Shown here: piece by piece, positions 8,299 to 16,551 of the stretch
Layout: each line of letters begins with the position of its first letter
Numbering within the stretch: the first letter of the stretch is position 1
Source: an uncultured Eubacteriales bacterium
GTDB taxonomy: Bacteria > Bacillota > Clostridia > Christensenellales > Borkfalkiaceae
Direction: 5' to 3'
Length of the DNA: 64,000 nt
Assembly: GCA_905209085.1 (NCBI GenBank)
Contig: CAJLRM010000001.1
Location: 641,069-705,068, forward strand
Made by a program: the position numbers and the translations under genes
Notes under the pieces: generated by a model
Seen by the model: only the letters and a program-made list of their open reading frames with translations
What the model was told of the DNA's origin: nothing
Databases searched by the model: none

Positions 8299-8577
8299 AT
8301 GGAAGAAACAAGGAAAGAATGTTGGAATTGTTTAAGGTATCAGGCTTATTATACAAAAGGCTTAGCCCGCTTTAACAAAGAAAAACGGGGGCTTTGCAGC
8401 GCCAGCCACGCCGTCGTGGAAAACCACGGTTGTTGCGAGAATTGGTGTTTCCGCAGCCCTTACAGTTGGAGGCGAAAAGTCGTGACGACAAAAGCGTTAG
8501 CGGAGCTTATCGAACAGCTTTCGGGCATTAAGCAAATCCTTCAAGAGGAGAACGAACATGAAAAACAGCAACGATAA
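8299..8577 (+). CDS. Small Cys-rich protein A
   Basis: The 92-residue protein begins at ATG 8299 behind AAGGAG. Its first 52 residues carry six cysteines, including ECWNCLRYQAYYTKG, RGLCSASH and GCCENWC. This suggests a zinc- or metal-binding fold followed by a helical tail (TTKALAELIEQLSGIKQILQEEN). It is a paralogue of the next gene, sharing the layout CxxCxxYxxYYxxGxxxF, then K-x-x-x-G-x-C, then a C-x-x-W end. The two overlap by 20 bases. Both are under the three-operator promoter. I do not know the function. Similar small Cys proteins occur in clostridial prophage-like regions, which is family-level memory rather than something shown here. Confidence 0.75.
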   Translation: MEETRKECWNCLRYQAYYTKGLARFNKEKRGLCSASHAVVENHGCCENWCFRSPYSWRRKVVTTKALAELIEQLSGIKQILQEENEHEKQQR

Positions 8578-8815
8578 GGTATGCCGCAAATGCGTTCATT
8601 ATCGCGTTTATTATGCGGAAGGATATTGGTTTTTTTATAAGACGCGGGAGGGATTCTGCAAAAAAAGTCGGGGAATCGTCAACGAGTGCGACGCTTGCGG
8701 ACTTTGGAAGAAAGCGCCGCCCGCGGCGGTGGCGACGGAAGAGATAGACACACTCATGAAAGACTTTGCGGCCCTGCAAATTCTCTATCAAGCGACGGAA
8801 ACATCCTCGCCGTGA
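8558..8815 (+). CDS. Small Cys-rich protein B (paralogue of A)
   Basis: The 85-residue protein repeats the pattern of its upstream neighbour: VCRKCVHYRVYYAEGYWFFYK, then EGFCKK and ECDACGLW, then a short helical tail. The start (ATG 8558, SD AAGAGGAG) lies inside the end of gene A, so the two are translationally coupled. Five cysteines line up with those of gene A. It is likely a metal-binding or regulatory partner of A, perhaps a heterodimer (inference). No known domain name can be given. Confidence 0.75.
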   Translation: MKNSNDKVCRKCVHYRVYYAEGYWFFYKTREGFCKKSRGIVNECDACGLWKKAPPAAVATEEIDTLMKDFAALQILYQATETSSP

Positions 8816-8828
8816 GGAAAAAAAGGCG

Positions 8829-8850
8829 CCCTCTCCCGCACGGGAGAGGG
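8829..8850. terminator. Hairpin between convergent transcripts
   Basis: Perfect 10-bp arms CCCTCTCCCG and CGGGAGAGGG enclose a two-base loop. The better T-run is on the minus strand. Confidence 0.65.
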
Positions 8851-8931
8851 ACAAAAGAGCGTTCTCTCCGCAAAACCGCGGCGTTTTAACACAACGCATC
8901 ACGGCGTTGCCGTTCTCGAAAACGCATGAAA

Positions 8932-8955
8932 AAGCCCCGACCAAAGTCGGGGCTT
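8932..8955 (-). terminator. Terminator of the uracil permease gene
   Basis: Ten-bp arms AAGCCCCGAC and GTCGGGGCTT enclose a four-base loop, followed on the minus strand by TTT. It lies about 130 bases past the permease stop. Confidence 0.85.
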
Positions 8956-9086
8956 ACCGTATTTTTAAAGAAAAGCGCTTTTCCCAAACAGGTTTCCGTC
9001 CCCTCTATTTTTCCGCGGACGTTCCCCTGCTGCGTATACGGCATAGCGTCGCCGTGCGTTTTCTCCCGCAATACGCTTTTTAGGAG

Positions 9087-10604
9087 TTATTCGACGCTGC
9101 CGTTTTCCTCGTCGGCAACGGAAGCGTCGGAAGCTTCTTCCATCATTTCAGCCGCGACGGCGGTATCCGCGGTCGCCGCGTCGGCGGCGGGGAGTTCAGG
9201 CTCGCCCTTTTTCCCGATCGAACAAAGGAGATTGACGAGGATGCCGAGAATGAGCGCGCAGGCAACTTCCGTGATCGTGATTTTGCCGAAGGTAAGGACC
9301 ATGCCGCCCACGCCCGCGATGAGGATGACGGAAACGACGAAAAGATTTTTGTTTTCGCCCAGATCCACTTTCTGAATCATTTTCAGACCCGACACCGCAA
9401 TAAATCCGTAAAGCGCCACGCATACGCCGCCCATCACGCAGGAGGGAATCGTCGCGAGGAAGGTGACGAAAGGAGCCAGGAAGGAAGCGACGATCGCCAT
9501 GATCGCCGTCGTGAGAATCGTGATCACGGAAGCGTTGCCCGTAATCGCCACGCAGCCTACCGATTCGCCGTAAGTGGTGTTCGGGCAGCCGCCGAAGAAG
9601 GCGCCGCAGATAGAGCCTACGCCGTCGCCGAGCAGCGTCCTCGAAAGCCCCGGCTCTTTCAAAAGGTCCTGATCGATGATGGAGGAAAGATTTTTATGGT
9701 CGGCGATATGCTCCGCAAAGACGACGAACGCCACGGGGATATACGCCACGGCGATCGTGCCGAGATACGAGCCGATATTGCCGCCGTCCCCGAACGTATA
9801 GCCGCCTTTGAACGCCGTCAGGAAGGTAAATTCGGGATACCACTGCATATTCTTGAATTTGGAGAAATCGATGATTTTAAGAGCGTCCACTTTGGTCGCA
9901 AAGCCGATTCCCGTAAAGATCGCCGCTAACGCATAGCCCGCGAGGATACCGATGACGAACGGAAAGAGTTTCAGCGTCTTCTTGCCGTACACCGAGCACA
10001 CGATGACGACCGCGAGCGTGACAAGTCCGCACAAAAGCGCGAGATAGGGCGAGCAGAGCATGACAGAGGATTCGACGGTTTCGAGGACGGCGCTCCCTTC
10101 CTTGATCGTCGCAACGAGTTCCGTCACCGTCTTTGTCACGTTGCCTTTCATCAGATCGCCGATGGCGTTTCCCGCGAGGGAAAGTCCGATGATGGCGACC
10201 GTGGGACCGATGACGACCGCAGGCATGAGCTTGTCTATCCACTTTACGCCCGCAAATTTAACGATGAGGGAAATGATGACGTAAACGAGCCCCGCAAACA
10301 GCGCGCCGATGATGAGTCCGAGATAGCCCGCGGACATGGAAACGCCGCCCGCGAACGCCGCCGCCATAGAGCCTAAAAACGCGAAAGACGAGCCGAGGAA
10401 CACGGGGCTTTTGAATTTCGTGAACAGCAGGTAGACGATAGTGCCTACGCCCGCCCCGAAGAGAGCCGCCGACGCCGACATTCCGTTGCCGACAATCGCG
10501 GGAACGGCGATGGTCGCCGCCAGAATCGCCAGCAATTGCTGCAACGCGGAAACGAGCAGTTTCCCGAGAGGCGGTCTGTCTTTTACTTTGTAAACAAGTT
10601 CCAT
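9087..10604 (-). CDS. uraA: NCS2-family uracil/xanthine permease
   Basis: This membrane protein of about 505 residues imports a nucleobase with protons. The sequence shows at least 12 hydrophobic segments. NCS2 signatures include FVVFAEHIADHKNLS (QH-type motif region) and GDGVGSICGAFFGGCPNTTYGESVG, where the NTTYGE(N/S) block contributes to the substrate site. A hydrophilic, acidic tail of about 35 residues follows the last segment. I start at the ATG at 10604, ten bases after AAGGAG; an in-frame ATG at 10631 sits before that SD. UraA is the best guess; xanthine transport is the alternative. A leader of over 500 bases precedes it. Confidence 0.9.
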   Translation of the reverse strand: MELVYKVKDRPPLGKLLVSALQQLLAILAATIAVPAIVGNGMSASAALFGAGVGTIVYLLFTKFKSPVFLGSSFAFLGSMAAAFAGGVSMSAGYLGLIIGALFAGLVYVIISLIVKFAGVKWIDKLMPAVVIGPTVAIIGLSLAGNAIGDLMKGNVTKTVTELVATIKEGSAVLETVESSVMLCSPYLALLCGLVTLAVVIVCSVYGKKTLKLFPFVIGILAGYALAAIFTGIGFATKVDALKIIDFSKFKNMQWYPEFTFLTAFKGGYTFGDGGNIGSYLGTIAVAYIPVAFVVFAEHIADHKNLSSIIDQDLLKEPGLSRTLLGDGVGSICGAFFGGCPNTTYGESVGCVAITGNASVITILTTAIMAIVASFLAPFVTFLATIPSCVMGGVCVALYGFIAVSGLKMIQKVDLGENKNLFVVSVILIAGVGGMVLTFGKITITEVACALILGILVNLLCSIGKKGEPELPAADAATADTAVAAEMMEEASDASVADEENGSVE

Positions 10605-11160
10605 AAAATCTTTATCTCCTTGTAGAATCATTATTTCCTCGGCTGTCCGCCGCAGAACTTCCCTGTTTCGGGGCTTCTCCCCGCCTTTTTATCCGCGCTT
10701 TTCGCTGCCCTATACGGGTTTTCGCGGGCAGCCGCGCCCCCGCACGCCTGTGAGCAGCCGCGGATAGCCGAGCCTATGGACAACCGTCCCCCCAGCCCGT
10801 CCCTGCGGGCAGCCATATCCCCATGAATAGCCGCGCTCCCGAGGGCAGCCGCCCCGCGAAAAAATCCTTTTGCCGCCGCGGGTTTCAAAGGGTTTTGCCC
10901 TTCGTCCGTCCGTTTTTTTCCCAAAAAGCCCGAAAAAAGACCCTTGCAAAGACCGTCCCGAAAGGGCGGAAAAGAAATTTTCCTGTTTCGAGGTGTTTGT
11001 TTCGCAAAGGGCAAAGTGTTTTTGAGATGTTTTTTCAAAGGCGTCTGCAAGAGCGCGCACCGCTTTTCGCGGAAGACTTGCCGCTCGTTCGGCAAAAATT
11101 TTCTTAAAGGAGAGGCAGAAGCCGTCTGAAAAAATTTTTTTATTTTTTATTATTTTAACT
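10605..11160 (-). other. Long untranslated leader of the permease gene with degenerate short repeats
   Basis: There is no convincing gene between the promoter at about 11.17 kb and the permease. On the minus strand, 10860-10700 holds about six degenerate copies of a GC-rich element built on CGGCTGCCC or CGGCTATCC followed by a G-run. Each can form a small hairpin (for example GGCTGCCCTCGGGAGC). A frame of about 116 codons from 11060 is open through this part, but it has no SD and turns into repeat-encoded peptide. No purine riboswitch consensus or PyrR hairpin was recognised. Confidence 0.5.
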
Positions 11161-11190
11161 ATAATATCACCATTTCAACACATTTGTCAA
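11161..11190 (-). promoter_or_regulatory. Promoter reading toward the permease
   Basis: TTGACA (11190-11185) and TATTAT (11166-11161) on the minus strand, 18-base spacer. Confidence 0.75.
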
Positions 11191-11553
11191 GCAAATTTCC
11201 TCGCCTGAAAGAAATTATTTTTACATTTTGCCAAAATAAAAACGAATACCCGCCCTCTCTTTTTCTTATAGATTTTTTCCCTATAAAAAGCGCCCTCCTT
11301 TCCGTCCTTTCCCGCCAAGCCTTGAAAACGCAGTAAATATCTCCATTATTAAAATGCGGAAACTTTAAGAATCGCTCTAAACGGGGCGAATACCGACGGG
11401 TTCAGAGCCGCACAAAGCGGCTTGCCGCATACAAGTAAGCCAATTATTTCTTTTTCGGGTTATCTTTCCTCTCTTCGTTTGATTTCATCCGTTTTTCAAA
11501 CAGCTTATACTGAAACATCAGGATTTCTTTGACTCACAAGCATAATCCGGTCT

Positions 11554-11591
11554 ATAAAAAGGAAGTCCGTTTCCGAGCTTCCTTTTTATAA
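11554..11591. terminator. Terminator-like hairpin in the 11.2-11.8 kb gap
   Basis: Perfect 13-bp arms TATAAAAAGGAAG and CTTCCTTTTTATA. Nothing else was recognised in 11191-11831 apart from AT-rich sequence; no gene or tRNA is visible there. Confidence 0.7.
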
Positions 11592-11831
11592 TCATTTAAT
11601 TTGAAACCGTCCGCCTATATAATTGATTGTCTGCAATTCCGACAATTAAAGAAGTCCTGCTCAGCCCTCTTTATAAATGCAGACGGCGGAGCAAACCGCC
11701 AATAGATTCTCGGTCTGATTCATGAGCAATAGAAAAATTTATTCATGCAGTATAATATTAAAAGAAGCCTACTGTTACAGGCTGCGACCGACGATACATA
11801 GTTCAGTAAAGCAAAACACATAAAGAAAACT

Positions 11832-12368
11832 TTACTTTCCCTCCATCTCTTCATAATAAACAGCGATTCCTTCTTCGTAATAACATATCGCAGAACAAAT
11901 TTTCCGATCAAGCTCCTTTGGACTTATCTGATAATTCTTCAAAGCACTACTTATGTATACATTTATGCCGTCTCTTGAAGTTATGTAAACGATCAGATCC
12001 TTATCATGCTGCTTTTCGTTTTCTTTCAGTGAAATTAAATAAAAGGAATAAAAATACTCATCGGGGATAAGCTCTTCCGTATAATTAAAAATAATTTTAC
12101 AAGGGGATACCAATTTCAGATATTCAATTTCTTCCATCTCATATCCAAAGTCAGACAAATGCTTATAAAAGTAATTTGTATCTAATTTTTTTCCGCCGAA
12201 TTTGTTGATAATAATATCTTCTTCTTCCGCAATCGTTCTGCGCTTAACGGAGAATCCTTCATTCAGTCTTTTTTGAATTAAACTCTGATCATATTCAAGC
12301 ATTTTACGTTGAAGCGCAGCTACTTCTAAGCCTATTTTTTGATAATATTTATTTTTATCAATTTCCAT
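11832..12368 (-). CDS. Immunity-like protein B, second copy
   Basis: This 178-residue soluble protein has no signal peptide or recognised domain. It is clearly a paralogue of the gene at 12452. Shared blocks include RTIAEEEDIIINK, GKKLDT, SPCKIIF, a TEE-x(2)-PDEYFYSFYL block and the end EEGIAVYYEE-MEGK. It follows a putative toxin gene, its paralogue and an orphan toxin tip. That is the layout expected of duplicated immunity genes in a polymorphic-toxin locus, hence the name. The immunity role is inference from position only. SD AGGAGAGGG. The gene is AT-rich compared with the chromosome around it, suggesting transfer. Confidence 0.7.
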   Translation of the reverse strand: MEIDKNKYYQKIGLEVAALQRKMLEYDQSLIQKRLNEGFSVKRRTIAEEEDIIINKFGGKKLDTNYFYKHLSDFGYEMEEIEYLKLVSPCKIIFNYTEELIPDEYFYSFYLISLKENEKQHDKDLIVYITSRDGINVYISSALKNYQISPKELDRKICSAICYYEEGIAVYYEEMEGK

Positions 12369-12376
12369 ACCCTCTC

Positions 12377-12445
12377 CTATAATCCTATTTGCGGTACGCC
12401 AAAAAAACTATGCGGCACAATAAATTGTTTGGGGTTAGTAAGCAT
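12377..12445 (-). pseudogene. Orphan C-terminal toxin tip
   Basis: Between the two immunity-like genes, in frame 6 bases after the first one's stop, lies a 22-codon open stretch ending VPHSFFGVPQIGL. It matches the end of the putative toxin (LPHSFFGSPEIRV) in sequence and in its distance from the following immunity gene. It has no SD and is too short to be a gene on its own. It looks like the remnant of a second toxin/immunity cassette left by duplication or recombination. Confidence 0.7.
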
Positions 12446-12451
12446 TGAGTT

Positions 12452-12997
12452 TTACTTTCCCTCTATCTCTTTATAATAAACGGCGATTCCTTCTTCGAAA
12501 TAGGCTATGTCGTGCTGTAGTTCACAACAAAAACGGACAGAAGCACGATCCGCAGAGTCATCCACACCCGTCATTAGTCCCGCGGTATACACATGAATAC
12601 CATCCGCCGACGTTATGTAGGCAAGTTCCTCCTTATAATATTCGTTTCTGCGCATTTTCCCCTCTACAAACGGAAGCAAATAGAATGAATAAAAATATTC
12701 ATCGGGGACAATTTCTTCTGTAAGAGCAAAGATTATTTTGCAAGGGGAAATAATCTTTATATAGTCGATTTCACTTTTAGGTCCAAAAAAATCGGTCAAA
12801 TGCTCATAAAAGTACGCCGTATCTAATTTCTTACCTTTTAATTTATTGATAATAATATCTTCTTCTTCCGCAATCGTTCTGCTCTCTTTTCTTATTTTCG
12901 GCAAGTGATTTTTTTTGTTGTATTCCAACATTTGAAACTGCGCGTTATGAATGAAGTCAATACCTTCTTGATAGCATTCTTTTTTATCTCTTTTCAT
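12452..12997 (-). CDS. Immunity-like protein A, first copy
   Basis: This 181-residue soluble protein has its ATG 12 bases upstream of the coding end of nothing else but directly behind the putative toxin (gap 11 bases, SD AGGAGAAA). No known domain. It shares long blocks with the downstream copy (RTIAEEEDIIINK, GKKLDTAYFYEHLTDFF, SPCKIIFALTEE, PDEYFYSFYLLPF). Small soluble proteins directly downstream of secreted or membrane-anchored toxins are typically cognate immunity proteins, so that is the suggested role. A conserved DUF-type cytosolic protein without toxin function is the alternative. Confidence 0.7.
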   Translation of the reverse strand: MKRDKKECYQEGIDFIHNAQFQMLEYNKKNHLPKIRKESRTIAEEEDIIINKLKGKKLDTAYFYEHLTDFFGPKSEIDYIKIISPCKIIFALTEEIVPDEYFYSFYLLPFVEGKMRRNEYYKEELAYITSADGIHVYTAGLMTGVDDSADRASVRFCCELQHDIAYFEEGIAVYYKEIEGK

Positions 12998-13008
12998 ATC
13001 TTTTTCTC

Positions 13009-14100
13009 CTATACTCTTATTTCAGGGCTTCCAAAAAAGCTATGCGGCAATCCATGCACAGAGGAAGGCGCGGGATGATAATGTTCAAAATAAACACCCG
13101 CTTTAGATCCGCCATGGTAGCGATGTCTTGTGATAGATGAATATCCATTGTAATTTGCCGCTTGCATAGCAATGTTTTGAGCATCTGTTTCTGCTTGCGT
13201 GTAGGTATTTAACTGAAATTCCGTACCGTCTATGCTTACGTCGGTATCTGTAGCAAGTACGGCAACCGCTTCACTTTCGGTTATTTTTTCCAATGAAATA
13301 TAAACATCCGGACCTATTACAACGGCTAAATAATAAAAATCTGCATCACGAGGCGCCTCATCTGCATTTTCAACTTTTTCCAGTTCGAAATCACGAGAAA
13401 ATACATTTACCTGATAATAGGTAACTGTTGTAACAATCGTTGTCGTTACCGTTTTCGTAACAAAAACACCTCTTAACCAACGCCAAAACGATCTCACCCA
13501 ATTAATTACGGTTGTAACAACAGTTGTAACCACAGTTTCTATGTAAGGATAACATATTATTACTGAAGCAACCGCCAAAACGGCAATCGCCACGGCAAGA
13601 TCGTCAACTATTGCTATGCAGTTTTCTAAAACATCGGTTTCTATAATTTCGCTTATAGAAATTAATTCTCCTTCAAAATCTATATAAAATTCATCATCTT
13701 CTTCGTTGTAACATAATTGAGCGATATAACTCTCCTCTTGTATAATTTCGTTATTACAACATGTGTTTATCGTTATATTGAACTCAGTTATTTCACTATC
13801 CAAATAATTTATATAGGTTTCATAAACTTCCGTAATATCATCCAAATACTTTGTTTCACGAACCAAAATTTGTCCTTGTCCTTCATCTACTATACATTCA
13901 TATTCATCAAACTGATTTAAAAATTCTTCCATTGCATCTCCAAGCGATGTATTAAGAAGCTCATCAGTATTAACTGTTCTTATATTTTCATTGCTATCTA
14001 ATTCATAAAAAACATTTTTTTGAAACGATGGCAATAAAAATCCTATCAACAAAATAACAGACAGAAAAAGTGAAACAATTTTAATTTTACGATTTTTCAT
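13009..14100 (-). CDS. Putative membrane-anchored toxin with C-terminal His-rich domain
   Basis: The protein of about 363 residues begins with a signal-anchor (IKIVSLFLSVILLIGFLLP). An acidic ectodomain follows (about 35-155), then a hydrophobic stretch (about 160-190) and a Thr/Val-rich, Trp-rich segment (VVTTVVTTVINWVRSFWRWL). The C-terminal domain ends with RHRYHGGSKAGVYFEHYHP and PHSFFGSPEIRV. The His/Gly-rich tip followed by two paralogous small genes and a duplicated tip suggests a polymorphic-toxin effector domain, perhaps a nuclease. I cannot name the family. ATG 14100 is chosen because GAGG lies ten bases upstream. Codons are strongly AT-biased. Confidence 0.65.
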   Translation of the reverse strand: MKNRKIKIVSLFLSVILLIGFLLPSFQKNVFYELDSNENIRTVNTDELLNTSLGDAMEEFLNQFDEYECIVDEGQGQILVRETKYLDDITEVYETYINYLDSEITEFNITINTCCNNEIIQEESYIAQLCYNEEDDEFYIDFEGELISISEIIETDVLENCIAIVDDLAVAIAVLAVASVIICYPYIETVVTTVVTTVINWVRSFWRWLRGVFVTKTVTTTIVTTVTYYQVNVFSRDFELEKVENADEAPRDADFYYLAVVIGPDVYISLEKITESEAVAVLATDTDVSIDGTEFQLNTYTQAETDAQNIAMQAANYNGYSSITRHRYHGGSKAGVYFEHYHPAPSSVHGLPHSFFGSPEIRV

Positions 14101-14163
14101 ATAATGATTCCTCATTTTATTATATTTTTATTGTTACTGTGCCCTCATTTTAAAAATAAAAAA

Positions 14164-14862
14164 TTATTCTAAAAAGTCTTTAAGTACAGAGTAATGTAGC
14201 GCAAATGAAACACCTTGAATTATCTCGCCAGAACCGTTCCGAAGTCTAAAAGTAATCAAGCCAATAAGTTCACCGTCTGCATTAAATAATGGTCCGCCAC
14301 TATTTCCTTCATTGATGATGATTGAAGTTTGAGTTGTTTTTATTTCTTTTCCGTTATATCTGACATATCTTAACGGTGAAGATACTGTTCCTTCGGCAAA
14401 AGATAGTCCAAACCCATTGGGGTTTCCGATAGTAAATACTCTTTCACCGCCTTTTATGCTTTGACCAATAGTAAAAACATCTTTTGTTCCTTGCTCTATT
14501 TTTATTAAAGCCAAATCTTCTGTTTCCGATACTTTAAGAATGCTGGCAGGCATGAAGTTGTTGTTATCATAAAATCTTACTTCAATATGTTGAAAAATAT
14601 TATCGTTCGACATTATAACATGTTTGTTTGTTAATATTTGTCCGTCCTTTGAAATAACACAACCCGTTGCATAGCCGATATTATTATCTTCAGTATCGTA
14701 ACATCGAATTTCTACTGTTTCTTTTATCGTATCAGAATACAGATTCTCTATATCAAATACCGTCGAAGTCGAGGCACAACTTGAAAAAACAATCCCTAAA
14801 AATAATGTCATACCAACTAAAAAGCATATAATTGACAGCTTGCTTTTTTTATATATTTTCAA
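14164..14862 (-). CDS. Trypsin-like serine protease, predicted lipoprotein
   Basis: The 232-residue protein starts with TTG behind AGGGGG. Its signal peptide ends in a lipobox-like VFSSC (cysteine near residue 29), so it is probably lipid-anchored outside the membrane. The S1/HtrA-type protease domain is complete: histidine in ILTNKHVI, aspartate in DLALIKIE, serine in NEGNSGGPLFNADGELIGL. There is no PDZ domain, unlike full HtrA. It is 63 bases upstream of the putative toxin on the same strand, so a role in processing or releasing that protein is possible; general protein quality control is the alternative. Confidence 0.88.
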   Translation of the reverse strand: MKIYKKSKLSIICFLVGMTLFLGIVFSSCASTSTVFDIENLYSDTIKETVEIRCYDTEDNNIGYATGCVISKDGQILTNKHVIMSNDNIFQHIEVRFYDNNNFMPASILKVSETEDLALIKIEQGTKDVFTIGQSIKGGERVFTIGNPNGFGLSFAEGTVSSPLRYVRYNGKEIKTTQTSIIINEGNSGGPLFNADGELIGLITFRLRNGSGEIIQGVSFALHYSVLKDFLE

Positions 14863-15571
14863 AACGCTCTATCCCCCTTAATAATTTTTTTGGTATAAAC
14901 TTTTTGGCATAGTTCGCGCCTCGTTTATATAACATTCCGACAATCAATCTTTCGTTATACCAACGAAAACAAACAACTATTAAAAACAATTTGAGATTTT
15001 TATTATTTTTCGACTTTCATCATAAGTTTTATCCTTAGTCTAAAATATAGACTTCGAAGACGACAAAAATTCCTGCCGTTTATTTTGTTTAACATTCAAT
15101 CAATCATTTACAAAAATCGTAATATTTCTCAGCCGATAAAGATTTAATAGTTTCGCGCAAAAAAATCCAACATAGAACAAATACATTCCCACGTAAAAAG
15201 AAGAATCCCGCTGCCCAAGTCAATATTATTATCGGAGCAACCATCTCCGTTTATTTTTTATGCAGTTTTCCAAAAAACTTATCTACATACTTCGCCTTCT
15301 ATTGTCATTATATCACATATCTTTCATTTGTCAATATAAATTAAAAAAAATATTTCGCCCTATAATTAAAAAAAAGCAGATATACGATTCAACGCATACC
15401 TGCTCCCTCTATTTTCAAAGCGTATTCGCAAAAACGGCAAGGTAAGAAGCTCAAAAAGCTCTTTTCTTATACAAAGTCACAAAGCGCGGACGGCGTATTG
15501 CGCCGACGAGAAGCGCGCCAAAAAATTTTGCCGAAAGACAGGCGTTTCGAGCCGTCTGCACGCGCGGCGTA
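14863..15571. other. AT-rich gap without recognisable genes
   Basis: About 700 bases, strongly AT-rich, separate the protease from the SSB-like gene. I see no gene with a ribosome site. Near 15372-15402 an imperfect hairpin (AGCAGATAT, then ATACCTGCT) may end transcripts from the left or right. The composition changes back to chromosomal GC near 15.45 kb, which probably marks the edge of the acquired island. Confidence 0.5.
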
Positions 15572-16288
15572 CTATACGATACTGTCGGTCATTTGGGAGT
15601 CGCTTTGCTGCGCGCCCGCGTTCTGCAAGGTATAGAGATCGAACTCGCTGTCGATGTCGAAGTCCTCCGCGTTGTCGAACGCCGCAAGCTTGGACACGGA
15701 AACTTCGTAAGCGGTCATGGTCTTTACTTCCGTTTCGGAAAGCCGTTTTTGATATTCGCGGCTCTGAATTCGCCCCGAGATCGCCACTTTGTCCCCGACG
15801 CTGAGATTTTTGACGAAGCGGGCGTTTCTGCCCCACGCGATGCAGGGAATATAATCGGATTTGTTATAGGCGCGGTTGACCGCGATGAGTATGTCCGCAA
15901 TCTCGCGGTTAAAGGGGGTGGTGCGGTAGACGGGCGGCTTGCAGATATATCCGCTCAAAAGAATACTGTTGGGATTTTTCCCGGGAATTTCGTCCAGAAT
16001 TTCGCGGACAAACACGGTCAGCATGAGGCGGGACTTACCGTTTTCCAGCTTGTTATAGCTGCGGAACTGCCCCAGAGCGCAGATATTCGAGCCGCGGCAG
16101 AGCGCCGAGCCTTCGATCAGCCGTTCGGATACGGTGATCGGCAGGATATCCGCCTGCCCCGAGAGCCGCATGACGCGCACGAAAAACTCGTAGAAGCCCT
16201 CCCCGTACACTTCGTGCGAGAACACCGCGTCGCTCACGATTTCGCCCATAATGTAGACCTTGTTGTTTTTTTCTGCTACGTAATTCAT
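15572..16288 (-). CDS. SSB-like protein with two OB-type domains
   Basis: The 238-residue protein starts at ATG 16288 behind GGAGG. It appears to contain two OB-fold halves. The first is about 8-105 (NNKVYIMGEIVSDAVFSHEV through LMLTVFVREIL). The second, about 115-215, is the better SSB match (ILLSGYICKPPVYRTTPFNREIADILIAVNR, then DYIPCIAWGRNARFVKNLSVGDKVAISGRIQSREY). The tail is acidic but lacks the usual DDDIPF-type tip. Double-OB SSB paralogues of this size occur in Clostridia. It is probably an accessory ssDNA binder in repair or recombination rather than the essential SSB. Confidence 0.85.
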   Translation of the reverse strand: MNYVAEKNNKVYIMGEIVSDAVFSHEVYGEGFYEFFVRVMRLSGQADILPITVSERLIEGSALCRGSNICALGQFRSYNKLENGKSRLMLTVFVREILDEIPGKNPNSILLSGYICKPPVYRTTPFNREIADILIAVNRAYNKSDYIPCIAWGRNARFVKNLSVGDKVAISGRIQSREYQKRLSETEVKTMTAYEVSVSKLAAFDNAEDFDIDSEFDLYTLQNAGAQQSDSQMTDSIV

Positions 16289-16320
16289 AAAAACCTCCGA
16301 TTTTGTTTTTCTTTGCATTC

Positions 16321-16349
16321 GTATCGAATGAAAATAATCTGTTTCAAGG
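16321..16349 (+). repeat. Inverted repeat, left copy (IR1)
   Basis: This 29-base sequence beginning GTATCGAATGAAAATAATC is identical, in opposite orientation, to 17301-17329. It includes an ATG and six codons (MKIICFK) equal to the start of the deacetylase gene. Upstream of this copy there is no SD. Confidence 0.95.
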
Positions 16350-16551
16350 AATTCTTTTCTCAAACGCGGTGTATAAAAAATGAAAGCGGTTTTCCGCGGG
16401 GGGGGGTCGGGGAAAACCGCGCGCTTTGTGGACTTCCCTATGGCGCCGAAGCGTTTTCTTCTTTTGCGGCGCCCTTTGCTTCCGTTTTTTTATGCCTAAG
16501 GCCTATCGCTCTTTGCGCGGGCGTTTTTTCGAAAACTTCCCGCGCCGCTTT

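Noticed and set aside
10710..11060. 116-codon minus-strand frame upstream of the permease
   Set aside because: GTG start without SD; the second half is encoded by degenerate hairpin repeats. Kept as leader instead.
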